64,000 nucleotides of DNA from Acidovorax radicis. Lineage in GTDB: Bacteria > Pseudomonadota > Gammaproteobacteria > Burkholderiales > Burkholderiaceae_C. Below the pieces are notes generated by a model, which saw only the letters and a program-made list of their open reading frames with translations, searched no databases and had not been told where the DNA came from. Made by a program: the position numbers and the translations under genes. This document shows positions 7,963-16,164 of the stretch, one piece after another. Numbering within the stretch: the stretch's first letter is position 1; each line of letters starts with the position of its first letter. The stretch is taken from assembly GCF_020510705.1 (NCBI RefSeq), contig NZ_CP075184.1:930001-994000 (forward strand), given 5' to 3'.

Positions 7963-9186
7963 ATGACAGCATCGCAGCCTGATTTCCGGTCGCCCGATTT
8001 CTTGCGTGGCCATATCCGCCAGACCATGGCGTTCTACGACCCCGTCGCCACCGATCCCTCGGGGGGCATGTACCACTTCTTTCTGGACGATGGCACTGTC
8101 TATGACGAACGCACGCGCCACCTGGTCAGCGCGACACGGTTTGTGGTGACCCATGCGCTGCTGTGGCAAGTGACCGGCGAAGCGCCCTACCGCGAGCGCA
8201 TGGCGCATGCCGTCCGATTCTTGCGCACCGCATTTCTCGACCCCGCCACCGGTGGCTATGCGTGGTTGATCGACTGGCACCAGGGGCGTGCGACGGTGCT
8301 GGACGCCACGCGGCATTGCTACGGCATGGCGTTTGTCATGCTGGCGTATGCGCGTGCGCACGAAGCCGGTTTGCCCGAAGCGCGGCAATGGCTGGCCGAA
8401 GCGTTCGACACCGCGGAGCGCCATTTCTGGCAGCCAGCCGCAGGCCTGTATGCCGACGAGGCAACGCCCGCGTGGGTGCTGTCAGGCTACCGGGGGCAGA
8501 ACGCCAACATGCATGCCTGTGAAGCCCTGATGGCCGCGTTTCGCGCCACGGGCGAGCAGCGCTACCTGCAGCGCGCCGAGCAGTTGGCCCACGGCGTTTG
8601 CCAGAAGCAGGCGGCGCTCACCCAGGGCCGGGTGGGGTGGATCTGGGAGCACTTTCGCAGCGATTGGTCGCTTGACTGGGACTACAACCGCCACGACCGG
8701 ACCAACATCTTTCGGCCCTGGGGGTTTCAGATCGGCCACCAGACCGAGTGGGCCAAGCTGCTGCTGCAACTCGATGCGCTGGCCCCCGCCGACTGGCATG
8801 CACCGTGTGCGCGATTCCTGTTTGATGAGGCGTTGACCGTTGGGTGGGATGCCAAGCACGGCGGCATTTACTACGGCATGGCGCCCGATGGCAGCATCTG
8901 CGACGACGGCAAATACCACTGGGTGCAGGCCGAGAGCATGGCAGCGGCTGCCTTGCTGGCACTGCATACTGGCGAGTCGCGTTATGGGGACTGGTATGAC
9001 CGCATCTGGGCGTATTGCTGGCAGCACTTCGTGGACCACGAGCACGGTGCTTGGTTCCGCATCCTGGATGGCCGCAACCTCAACCACACCCGCGAAAAGA
9101 GCAACGCGGGCAAGGTCGACTACCACAACATGGGGGCATGCTTTGATGTGTTGGCGGCCCTGCAATGGCGTGGGGCCGGGTTTTGA
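7963..9186 (+). CDS. AGE-family sugar epimerase/isomerase
   Basis: N-acylglucosamine 2-epimerase superfamily, 407 residues, an (alpha/alpha)6-barrel protein. Conserved blocks are DATRHCYGMAFVMLAYA, NANMHACEALMAAF, HWVQAESMAAAALL and VDYHNMGACFDVL; the histidines in them correspond to the catalytic His positions of this family. Members epimerise N-acylglucosamine or isomerise mannose, glucose and fructose. The specificity here is unknown, but a position between pgi and gluconolactonase suggests a free hexose such as mannose. I start at the ATG at 7963, after an untranslated gap following pgi; longer in-frame starts would lie inside pgi. Confidence 0.88.
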   Translation: MTASQPDFRSPDFLRGHIRQTMAFYDPVATDPSGGMYHFFLDDGTVYDERTRHLVSATRFVVTHALLWQVTGEAPYRERMAHAVRFLRTAFLDPATGGYAWLIDWHQGRATVLDATRHCYGMAFVMLAYARAHEAGLPEARQWLAEAFDTAERHFWQPAAGLYADEATPAWVLSGYRGQNANMHACEALMAAFRATGEQRYLQRAEQLAHGVCQKQAALTQGRVGWIWEHFRSDWSLDWDYNRHDRTNIFRPWGFQIGHQTEWAKLLLQLDALAPADWHAPCARFLFDEALTVGWDAKHGGIYYGMAPDGSICDDGKYHWVQAESMAAAALLALHTGESRYGDWYDRIWAYCWQHFVDHEHGAWFRILDGRNLNHTREKSNAGKVDYHNMGACFDVLAALQWRGAGF

Positions 9187-9191
9187 AGCCT

Positions 9192-9247
9192 TTTAGGCCT
9201 CTAGCGATTGATGGGCAAGCGTGAGCAGCTATCAATTTTGATAATTA
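9192..9247 (+). repeat. Dispersed palindromic repeat, copy 2
   Basis: TTTTAGGCCTCTAGCGATTG, a short loop, GCAAGCGTGAGCAGCTATCA and then ATTTTGATAATT. It fills the space between the convergent epimerase and gluconolactonase genes, and its last bases supply the gluconolactonase stop codon. Confidence 0.75.
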
Positions 9248-10162
9248 CGCCACACCCATGGGGAAGAAGTTCACGGGCAGACCGGCGACTTCCACGCGCG
9301 CGCTGAACAGCGAGCCTGCCGGAGTCGGTGCCTCCAGCTCTGCCTGCGGCCGCCCACTGCGTGCCGACGTGACATAAAGCGTGCACAGGTCGTCCCCGCC
9401 AAAACACACCATCGTGGGGCATTCGACGGGCGTGGTCATGCGCTGCAGCACGCTGCCGCTGGGGGAGAGTTGCAGCACGCAGGCCCCTTCGTACATGGCG
9501 ACCCAGTAGTTGCCCTGCACGTCCACCGCCGCGCCGTCAGGCCGCCCCCCGTAAGGCTTGCCATCTACCTTGCGCTCAAATTGCACCCACGGCTGGCGGT
9601 GGGTGATAGTGCCGGTTTGCGCATTGAACGCAAACTGGTCGATGCGGTGTTCGGGGGTGTTGGACCAATACATGAACCGGTCGTCGGGGCTGAACGCCAG
9701 GCCATTGGCGGTGAAGTTGTCGCCCGCCATGCACTCCACCGCGTAACCACCGTGCGCCAGCGCTTCCAGCCGCCACAGCGCAGCGTCGGGATGGGTGCGG
9801 GGCGTCACGACCGAGCCTGCCCAGAAGCGCCCCTGGCTGTCGCAGCGGCCGTCATTCAGACGCAGTCTGTGGGGGTCATGCCATGCTACTGGCAGCAACG
9901 CCAGGCATTGCAGCGCGCCCGTGGTGGTGTTGAGAAAATAGAAACCATCACGTAACCCGATTACAAGCCCGCCGCCCGCAACAGGGGCGCAACAGGCGGG
10001 CTCGCTGGGGGTAGGCCACTGCAGGTGAAGCCCGGTGGCGGGATCCCAGGCATGGACCCTGAAGCCCTGTATATCACACCAGTAAAGGCGCTTTTCGAGA
10101 GGGTGCCAGAAGGGCGATTCGCCCAACTCGGAGGGCGGTAGCGGCAATGGCTGGAAGGTCAT
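9245..10162 (-). CDS. SMP-30/gluconolactonase family protein
   Basis: Six-bladed beta-propeller lactonase, 305 residues, probably hydrolysing gluconolactone or a related sugar lactone. The metal-site blocks are visible: ELGESPFWHP near the N-terminus, LNDGRCDSQGRFWAGS, NGLAFSPDDRFMYWSNT and RPDGAAVDVQGNYWVA. These carry the usual Glu, Asn and Asp calcium or zinc ligands. I start at the ATG at 10162. A longer in-frame reading to 10294 would cross the operator region and enter the edd coding region. It is divergent from edd. No signal peptide is visible, so a cytoplasmic role is likely. Confidence 0.9.
   Translation of the reverse strand: MTFQPLPLPPSELGESPFWHPLEKRLYWCDIQGFRVHAWDPATGLHLQWPTPSEPACCAPVAGGGLVIGLRDGFYFLNTTTGALQCLALLPVAWHDPHRLRLNDGRCDSQGRFWAGSVVTPRTHPDAALWRLEALAHGGYAVECMAGDNFTANGLAFSPDDRFMYWSNTPEHRIDQFAFNAQTGTITHRQPWVQFERKVDGKPYGGRPDGAAVDVQGNYWVAMYEGACVLQLSPSGSVLQRMTTPVECPTMVCFGGDDLCTLYVTSARSGRPQAELEAPTPAGSLFSARVEVAGLPVNFFPMGVA
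9951..9965. promoter_or_regulatory. Intragenic HexR-like palindrome
   Basis: On the minus strand this reads TGTAATCGGGTTACG, close to the zwf/pgi operators. It lies inside the gluconolactonase gene, about 200 bases from its start. It could be an auxiliary operator or chance. Confidence 0.35.
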
Positions 10163-10169
10163 GGATTGA

Positions 10170-10192
10170 TGTGATTCGGTTATCGAGTTACA
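10170..10192. promoter_or_regulatory. HexR-like operator between gluconolactonase and edd
   Basis: TGTGATTCGGTTAT overlaps GGTTATCGAGTTACA (10178-10192). The latter keeps 11 of 15 positions of the zwf-side palindrome. It sits 8 bases upstream of the gluconolactonase start and 65 upstream of edd, so one bound protein could block both directions. Confidence 0.5.
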
Positions 10193-10256
10193 TTCTAGGG
10201 CCTCAGATTCAGGTTTGCCAGCAGGCCAAACCCCACCCACCGATGGAGCATTCCCC

Positions 10257-12026
10257 ATGCACTCAGTCGTAGCGCGCGTGACGGCGCGCATCATTCAGCG
10301 CAGTGCGCCCACCCGCTCGGCCTACCTTGCCGGCGTGGACGCCATGATTCACCGCAAACCAGCACAAGACCGCATGGGTTGTGCCAACCTGGCGCATGCA
10401 TACGCTGCCTTGCCGGGCGCCGAGAAATTCAAGATCGCCGTGGAGAAGGCGCCCACTATTGGCGTGGTGACGGCCTACAACGACATGTTGTCGGCCCACC
10501 AGCCGTACCACAGCTTCCCTGCGCTGTTGCGCGACGAAGCGGCGCGGCACAACGCCACGGTGCAGGTCGCCGGCGGCGTGCCCGCCATGTGTGATGGTGT
10601 CACGCAGGGCACGCCGGGCATGGAGCTGTCCTTGTTCTCGCGCGATGTCATCGCCATGGCCACTGCGGTGGCGCTGTCCCACGATGTGTTTGATGGTGCA
10701 CTGCTGCTGGGGGTGTGCGACAAGATCGTGCCGGGCCTGCTGATTGGCGCGCTGCACTATGGGCATCTGCCCTGCGTTTTTGTGCCTGCCGGGCCCATGG
10801 GCACGGGCCTGTCGAACAAGGACAAATCCAAGGTGCGCGAGCAATATGCGCAAGGCTTGGTGGGCCGCGACGAGTTGCTCAAGGCCGAATCCGCCGCGTA
10901 CCACAGCCCCGGCACCTGCACCTTCTACGGCACGGCCAACAGCAACCAGATGCTGCTCGAAGCGATGGGCCTGCACGTGCCGGGCGCGGCCTTTGCGCCG
11001 CCGGGCTCCGAAGAGCGCGAAGCCTTCACCCGGCAGGCGGTGCGCACGGTGCTGGACATCGGCAAACGTGGCCAGCGCTTTACCCCCATTGGTCATTTGG
11101 TGAATGAGCACTGCATCGTCAACGCCATGGTGGCGTTGCTCGCAACGGGCGGCTCCACCAACCACCTGATTCACTGGGTGGCCATTGCACGCAGCGCCGG
11201 CATCCTGATCGACTGGACGGATTTCGACGAGCTCTCGGCGGCGGTGCCGCTGCTCGCCCGCGTTTATCCCAATGGCGATGCCGATGTGAATCAGTTTGAG
11301 GCCGCAGGCGGGCCCCCATGGATTTTGCGCGAGCTGTTGAACAATGGCCTGATGCATCCCGACGTGCTCAGTGTGAATGCAGGCGGCATTGCCGCCGGGG
11401 GGCAGAGTGCCCCGGCCGTGTCGGGTGATGCCTCCGTGCTGCGGCCGGTGAGCCAGCCGTTTTCTGCCACCGGTGGCCTTCGCCTCTTGCAAGGGCGCCT
11501 TGGCCGCGCGGTGATCAAAGTGTCGGCCGTGCCCGATGACCGGCATGTGATCGAAGCGCCCGCTCGTGTTTTTGACTCGCAGGAGGCGTTGCTTGCCGCG
11601 TTCAGCGCGGGCGATGTGCAGCAGGATATGGTGGCGGTGGTGCGGTTCCAGGGCCCGCAGGCCAATGGCATGCCCGAGTTGCACAAGCTCACGCCCCCCC
11701 TGGCCGTGCTGCAGAACCAGGGTTTCAAGGTGGCGCTGGTCACCGATGGCCGCATGAGCGGTGCGTCTGGCAAGGTGCCGGCGGCCATCCACGTCACGCC
11801 CGAAGCGCTCGCTGGTGGGCCACTGGCGCTGGTGCGCGACGGTGACATCGTGCGGGTCGACGCTGTGGCCGGCAGACTGGACGTCCTGGTCGATGAGGCC
11901 GAATGGGCCGCACGCACACCGGCGCCCCACACACCGGCCTCCCAAACCGGCTTTGGCCGTGAACTTTTCACTAACTTTCGCCGCAACGCTGGCGGTGCTG
12001 AACAAGGAGCCTGCACATGGCTGTAA
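10257..12026 (+). CDS. edd: Phosphogluconate dehydratase
   Basis: Dehydrates 6-phosphogluconate to KDPG, the first specific step of the Entner-Doudoroff pathway. It is a cytoplasmic [4Fe-4S] enzyme of the IlvD/Edd family, 589 residues. Cysteines in MCDGVTQG and GVCDKIVPG are candidate cluster ligands. Other blocks are [24 protein letters not shown] and [16 protein letters not shown] near the C-terminus. I start at the ATG at 10257; a TTG at 10215 would add fourteen non-conserved residues. It overlaps eda by ten bases, so the two form an operon. Confidence 0.96.
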   Translation: MHSVVARVTARIIQRSAPTRSAYLAGVDAMIHRKPAQDRMGCANLAHAYAALPGAEKFKIAVEKAPTIGVVTAYNDMLSAHQPYHSFPALLRDEAARHNATVQVAGGVPAMCDGVTQGTPGMELSLFSRDVIAMATAVALSHDVFDGALLLGVCDKIVPGLLIGALHYGHLPCVFVPAGPMGTGLSNKDKSKVREQYAQGLVGRDELLKAESAAYHSPGTCTFYGTANSNQMLLEAMGLHVPGAAFAPPGSEEREAFTRQAVRTVLDIGKRGQRFTPIGHLVNEHCIVNAMVALLATGGSTNHLIHWVAIARSAGILIDWTDFDELSAAVPLLARVYPNGDADVNQFEAAGGPPWILRELLNNGLMHPDVLSVNAGGIAAGGQSAPAVSGDASVLRPVSQPFSATGGLRLLQGRLGRAVIKVSAVPDDRHVIEAPARVFDSQEALLAAFSAGDVQQDMVAVVRFQGPQANGMPELHKLTPPLAVLQNQGFKVALVTDGRMSGASGKVPAAIHVTPEALAGGPLALVRDGDIVRVDAVAGRLDVLVDEAEWAARTPAPHTPASQTGFGRELFTNFRRNAGGAEQGACTWL

Positions 12027-12673
12027 ACCCACCTGGCGCAACCGCCATGAATCCGCTAGACATCGCCAGCCACGGGCCGGTGATTCCCGTCATCGTGATT
12101 GACCGTCTGCAGGACGCGTTGCCCTTGGCGCAAGCGCTGTTGGCCGGGGGGGTGAAGGTGTTGGAGGTGACGCTGCGCACCGCAGCCGGCCTGCCAGCAA
12201 TTGAAGCCATTGCGCGCCATTTGCCCGAAGCCGTGGTGGGCGTGGGCACCGTGCTCAATGCCGATGACGCACGCCGCGCCAGCGAAGCCGGTGCCCGCTT
12301 TGCGGTGAGCCCTGGCTACACCTCTGAAGTCGGCAGCGCCTGCAAGAGCCTGCACCTGCCCCTGTTGCCTGGCGTGTCCACGTCCAGCGAAATCATGAGG
12401 GCGCTGGCCGATGGTTTCTCGTTCCTGAAGCTGTTCCCTGCTGAAGCCGTGGGTGGCATCCCGCTGCTCAAGTCGTGGGCGAGTCCCTTTGGCCAGGTGA
12501 GCTTTTGCCCCACAGGGGGCATCAACACGACCACGGCACCCCGATACCTTGAATTGCCCAACGTGCGTTGCGTGGGGGGGTCATGGCTCACGCCGGCGCA
12601 AGCCGTGCGAGAAGGCAATTGGGCGCATATCACCCAGCTCGCGCGCGAAACCCACGCCTTGCGCGCCGCCTGA
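12017..12673 (+). CDS. eda: KHG/KDPG aldolase
   Basis: Cleaves 2-keto-3-deoxy-6-phosphogluconate to pyruvate and glyceraldehyde-3-phosphate. It has 218 residues from the ATG at 12017, or 208 from the ATG at 12047, which is nearer the usual family length. The Schiff-base lysine lies in [12 protein letters not shown]. The catalytic glutamate is in VLEVTLRT, and the phosphate-binding end reads [15 protein letters not shown]. Its start lies inside the end of edd, which fits translational coupling. It ends the Entner-Doudoroff run and faces the convergent DUF2894 gene. Confidence 0.96.
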   Translation: MAVNPPGATAMNPLDIASHGPVIPVIVIDRLQDALPLAQALLAGGVKVLEVTLRTAAGLPAIEAIARHLPEAVVGVGTVLNADDARRASEAGARFAVSPGYTSEVGSACKSLHLPLLPGVSTSSEIMRALADGFSFLKLFPAEAVGGIPLLKSWASPFGQVSFCPTGGINTTTAPRYLELPNVRCVGGSWLTPAQAVREGNWAHITQLARETHALRAA

Positions 12674-12727
12674 GTGAAGGCTGATGAGGTGACGGGTCAG
12701 GCCCTGCGGGCCCGCTCGCCACTTCAC
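12674..12727. terminator. Imperfect hairpin between convergent eda and DUF2894 gene
   Basis: GTGAAG (12674-12679) mirrors CTTCAC (12722-12727), with an inner GGCCC-TGC-GGGCC stem at 12700-12712. There is no T-run on either side, so a terminator role is only plausible. It overlaps the last codons of the DUF2894 gene. Confidence 0.4.
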
Positions 12728-13329
12728 AGCTTGAGCTTGGTGCGGCCTTGGCGCGCAGGTTTCGCCGAGGGTGCGGCAAAGCCTGCGTTCATCCGCTCCA
12801 TCCATAAAAGGCTGTCCATCTGCGCCCAAAAGTGCCGCAGATAGTCTGGCGAGAGCGTGCGCATCAGGTTCAAAGAGCGCAACATGAGTTTGTGCGAATT
12901 GAGCGGCCCCGCGTTTTCAGGCCCAGCGTGCAAGGCCTGTGTCACCTGCTTTTCTGCTGAAATTTTCGACCAGACCTCGCTGAATTGGCGCACGCTGCGC
13001 AGGTCGGACATGCTCTGCGTACCATCCACCAGCGCTTGGTTGGCATCGGCGCGCGCGCGTGTGTTCAAGTCACGATTGAGCTGGGACAAGCCGTTCTCTG
13101 CGGGGGGCTTCGGTGCGTGGTTCTGTGCGTGGTTTGGTGCGGCCTGGAGCGTGCGGGCGTCATGTTGGTACGCGACAAGCGCTTCGTGCAGCTTGCGCTC
13201 CAGCAGCACTTGCACGGCCGCCGGTTGCAAGCGCATTCTGCGATCCAGTGTTTCGAGGTAGCGAAAACGCACAGGATCGTGTTGATGAGCGCCTTCGGAC
13301 CGCAAGGACTCCAGCGTTGAGTCACTCAT
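12724..13329 (-). CDS. DUF2894-type protein, last gene of motor-like operon
   Basis: Uncharacterised 201-residue protein that I recognise as DUF2894-like from RFRYLETLDRRM near the N-terminus and the basic tail ARQGRTKLKL. No signal peptide or membrane helix is visible, so it is probably cytoplasmic. It is rich in Arg, Gln and Ala, with predicted helical stretches. Its start overlaps the end of the OmpA-like gene by eight bases, which makes it the fourth and last gene of an operon whose other members look like a proton- or sodium-driven membrane motor. It could be an adaptor or effector of that complex; nothing in the sequence proves a function. Confidence 0.75.
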   Translation of the reverse strand: MSDSTLESLRSEGAHQHDPVRFRYLETLDRRMRLQPAAVQVLLERKLHEALVAYQHDARTLQAAPNHAQNHAPKPPAENGLSQLNRDLNTRARADANQALVDGTQSMSDLRSVRQFSEVWSKISAEKQVTQALHAGPENAGPLNSHKLMLRSLNLMRTLSPDYLRHFWAQMDSLLWMERMNAGFAAPSAKPARQGRTKLKL

Positions 13330-13993
13330 GGGGCGTGGTAGTGTTTGAATTTTTCAGGTGGGCAGCTTTGGGCACCGGCGCCATCTCGACGCGGCGGTTT
13401 TTTGCGCGTCCATGCTCATCCACGTTGTCCGCCACGGGTTGTTCCGCGCCAAAAGCCGCTGCAAACACCTGGGAGGACGGCATGCCCACGTCAATCAGTG
13501 CGCGGGCCACGGTCAGTGCCCGTTGTGCCGACAACTCCAGGTTGTCCGCGAAGCGCTGATTGGGGCCGCGCAGCAAGGTGGTATTGTCGGTGAAGCCGCT
13601 CACCATCAGCATCTCGTCGCGTTCGCGCAGATAGACCTGCAAAGGCGGCACCAGGCTCTCCAGCAGTTGGCGGCCTTCAGCGCGAAGGTCTGCGGAGCCC
13701 GTGGAAAACAACACGCTGCCACTGATGCCGATGCGGCCATTGTTGACAGTCACTCGGCCGCTGGCCAGTGGGATCGCGAGCGCCTTTTCGAGCGCCATCC
13801 TGCGCTTTTCCTCCATCTGGCGCTTTTCGACTTCCTGCTTCAAACTGGCCACCAGGTCGATCTGTACCACCAGAACGCCCACCAGGATGAGCACAAAAGC
13901 GCCCAGCAGGCCCGCCATGAGGTCACCGAAAACGGCCCACACCGGGGCGGTCTGTTCGGTGGCATCGTCCAGTGTGTCGTCCATGCCGGTCAT
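13322..13993 (-). CDS. MotB/ZorB-like OmpA-domain protein
   Basis: A 223-residue protein with one N-terminal membrane helix (residues about 18-45). The helix contains VFGDLMAGLLGAF with Asp24 at the place of the ion-carrying Asp of MotB, ExbD and ZorB. A short coiled linker (KQEVEKRQMEEKRR) follows. The C-terminal half (about residues 95-210) is an OmpA/MotB peptidoglycan-binding domain with GFTDN, NLELSAQRA and GRAKNRRVE. The stator B-subunit role is inferred from this layout. Its ATG overlaps the stop of the upstream channel gene as ATGA, and its stop overlaps the DUF2894 gene. Confidence 0.88.
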   Translation of the reverse strand: MTGMDDTLDDATEQTAPVWAVFGDLMAGLLGAFVLILVGVLVVQIDLVASLKQEVEKRQMEEKRRMALEKALAIPLASGRVTVNNGRIGISGSVLFSTGSADLRAEGRQLLESLVPPLQVYLRERDEMLMVSGFTDNTTLLRGPNQRFADNLELSAQRALTVARALIDVGMPSSQVFAAAFGAEQPVADNVDEHGRAKNRRVEMAPVPKAAHLKNSNTTTPHE

Positions 13994-16164
13994 GCGGAAA
14001 TCTCTTGCGGCCGCGCGCCTGCCCGCTCATGAAGCCGTTGCAGGTCCTCGACAATGCCTCTTTGGGACGAGATGCTCAGATCGATGACTTCGCGCGCCTG
14101 CGCAACGTAATACGCCAGTTGTTCATCGCTGCGGGCCATCGCCTGGCTGAGGGTGTTCTCCACGCCCGAGAGGCCTTCCACAAGCTTGTGGTTGCTGGCG
14201 CTGAACAGCGCAACGCCGTGGCTGAATGACTCGCCCAGGCTGGCCAACTCCACGGCGCTGGCGCTGACGTGCGCGGCCACGCCATCCATCTGCGTCGTCT
14301 GCGCATCCAGCAAGTGGGCGAATTGCTGGCCGGCCTGCTCCAGCACAGACGCAGCCGATGCGACCAGCGACTCGATGGCCGCGCGTTGCTGCAGCGTGGC
14401 CGTGTTCACCGAGTGCAGCAGGGTGCCCATCTGCTCTGTGATGGCCGTGCGTTCCGACAACGCCGCGTTGTCGCGTTCGCTCAGCTGTGCCATTTCCTGG
14501 CGCAACTGGGTGATGACACCTGCTGCGGCCTGTGGCACCTCGGAGGCGGTTTGCAGCATGCGGGTGAGCGGCTCTTCAAGGGCAGCGCCGAGAGTGGCCA
14601 GATGCGTGGCGACCGCGCCTTGCAAGGCATCCAGCCGTTCGATGGCGGCCTGGCCGCGCGTGGCCTCTGCGTCTCGCAGTGCGGACAGCTCCGTGCGCCA
14701 CACCCCCGCCAGCGCATCCATGCGCTGGCCTTGTGCCTGCTCCCATTGGGTTTCGGCCTGCATGCGGGCGCGCATCAGGGCATCGGTCTGCTCGGTCCAG
14801 CGGGCCGCACTGCCCAGCACCTGGGCCATCTGCTCGCTGATACCTTGGGTGATTCGGGTGGCAGCGTCTTCGAGTGCGACGCCCACACCGCGCTGCTGCT
14901 GCGCGGCTTGTGCACCCACACGCTCCCACTGCGTGCAAAGCGCGCTGGCTGTTTCCTGCATGGACTGGCTCCAACCTTGCAGGCGCTGCTGGTCTGCCGC
15001 GAGCTGGGTGGTGTGCGATTGCGCCACCGTTTCCTGCAAAGACACCAGCAGCGCGGCGGAGCGCTGCTCCAGCGTTTGCATCACCGACTGCAGGGTGTCG
15101 TCGATTTTTACCAGCAGCGTGTCCTGGGCCTGCGTATGGCGCTGCAGTGCGGTAGCCCATGTATCGGCCACTTGGTGTGCCATGGTTTCCCATTGGGATG
15201 ACAGTGCGTGCATCTGCACGTTGGTGGCATCGCGCAGCCGTTCGTGTGCGCTCTGTGATTCTTGCGCCAGCGCCAACATGGCTTGCTCGACCACGGGCCG
15301 GATGGTCTCTCCCGCCTGGCGCGCGCTGTGATGCAGGCTGTCTTGCAACGATGTCCCCACGGCGCTGGCCAGGTCGGTATACGCCGACGAGGTGTCGCGA
15401 TGAAACGCCTGTTGCTGGGCCAGCATTTGTTCACCCAGCTGCTTGTTGCGAAGTTCCAGGCCTTCTGCCAGGCCCTGCAGGCGCTCGGCGATCAGCGGCA
15501 TGGCCTGCGCTTGCGCTTGCAGTGCGTGGAACATCTCATCGCGTCGGTGTGCCGACGAGAACGACCGGAAAGCCGTGGGAATGGCTGCATCGAGCAGGCG
15601 CACGGCTTGCAGCCGCTCGCTGCGACCCAGGGCCGACAGCAGGCCGAGCATGGCCGATCCCGCCACACCTGCCACCGATGTGCCGAACGACAGGCCCAAC
15701 CCCTTGATAGGGGCTGCCAGTGCGGCACGGATCGATTCAAGGCTGGACGAGGACTCCAGGGCGAACACCGCGCCATTGAACGTCACCACCATGCCAAGAA
15801 AAGTGCCCAGCATGCCCAGCATCACGAGCAATCCCACCAGATACGGGGTCAGGGTGGGGCCCGGCAACGCAACACGTTCGCCCTCGATGCGCTGGCGCAC
15901 GGGGTGGCGCAGGGCGGGGTGCAAGCGTGCGAGCCATTCTTCCAGATCCGCGACGGGTCCTGAGGTGCCGACAGGCAGTGCCGCGATCAAGGATGCCGTC
16001 GCTGCACGGAACCGCAGCAACTCATAGGCGCCCACCACGTAGACGCCCCCCATCACAAACGTCATGGTCAACGCCAGCGGGCTGGTTCCCCAAAAACCCC
16101 AGCCTACCCAAAGGATCACCGCCAGGCCGGCCCCGAAGATGGCCGCCATCAAACTTCTGTTCAT
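13990..16164 (-). CDS. MotA/ExbB/ZorA-like channel protein with long coiled tail (DUF802-type)
   Basis: A 724-residue protein. Residues 5-26 and 31-50 form two membrane helices. Residues 108-136 (with MLGMLGTFLGMVVTF) and about 150-180 (GLGLSFGTSVAGVAGSAML) form the two channel helices characteristic of the MotA/TolQ/ExbB fold. After about residue 185 there is no further membrane segment, only some 540 residues of Ala/Gln/Glu-rich helical coiled-coil-like sequence of the kind annotated DUF802. That is the ZorA plan: a stator-like membrane part plus a long cytoplasmic tail. I start at the ATG at 16164, which overlaps the preceding stop as ATGA. A longer frame to 16302 only reads back into the DUF3348 gene. 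Confidence 0.85.
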   Translation of the reverse strand: MNRSLMAAIFGAGLAVILWVGWGFWGTSPLALTMTFVMGGVYVVGAYELLRFRAATASLIAALPVGTSGPVADLEEWLARLHPALRHPVRQRIEGERVALPGPTLTPYLVGLLVMLGMLGTFLGMVVTFNGAVFALESSSSLESIRAALAAPIKGLGLSFGTSVAGVAGSAMLGLLSALGRSERLQAVRLLDAAIPTAFRSFSSAHRRDEMFHALQAQAQAMPLIAERLQGLAEGLELRNKQLGEQMLAQQQAFHRDTSSAYTDLASAVGTSLQDSLHHSARQAGETIRPVVEQAMLALAQESQSAHERLRDATNVQMHALSSQWETMAHQVADTWATALQRHTQAQDTLLVKIDDTLQSVMQTLEQRSAALLVSLQETVAQSHTTQLAADQQRLQGWSQSMQETASALCTQWERVGAQAAQQQRGVGVALEDAATRITQGISEQMAQVLGSAARWTEQTDALMRARMQAETQWEQAQGQRMDALAGVWRTELSALRDAEATRGQAAIERLDALQGAVATHLATLGAALEEPLTRMLQTASEVPQAAAGVITQLRQEMAQLSERDNAALSERTAITEQMGTLLHSVNTATLQQRAAIESLVASAASVLEQAGQQFAHLLDAQTTQMDGVAAHVSASAVELASLGESFSHGVALFSASNHKLVEGLSGVENTLSQAMARSDEQLAYYVAQAREVIDLSISSQRGIVEDLQRLHERAGARPQEISA

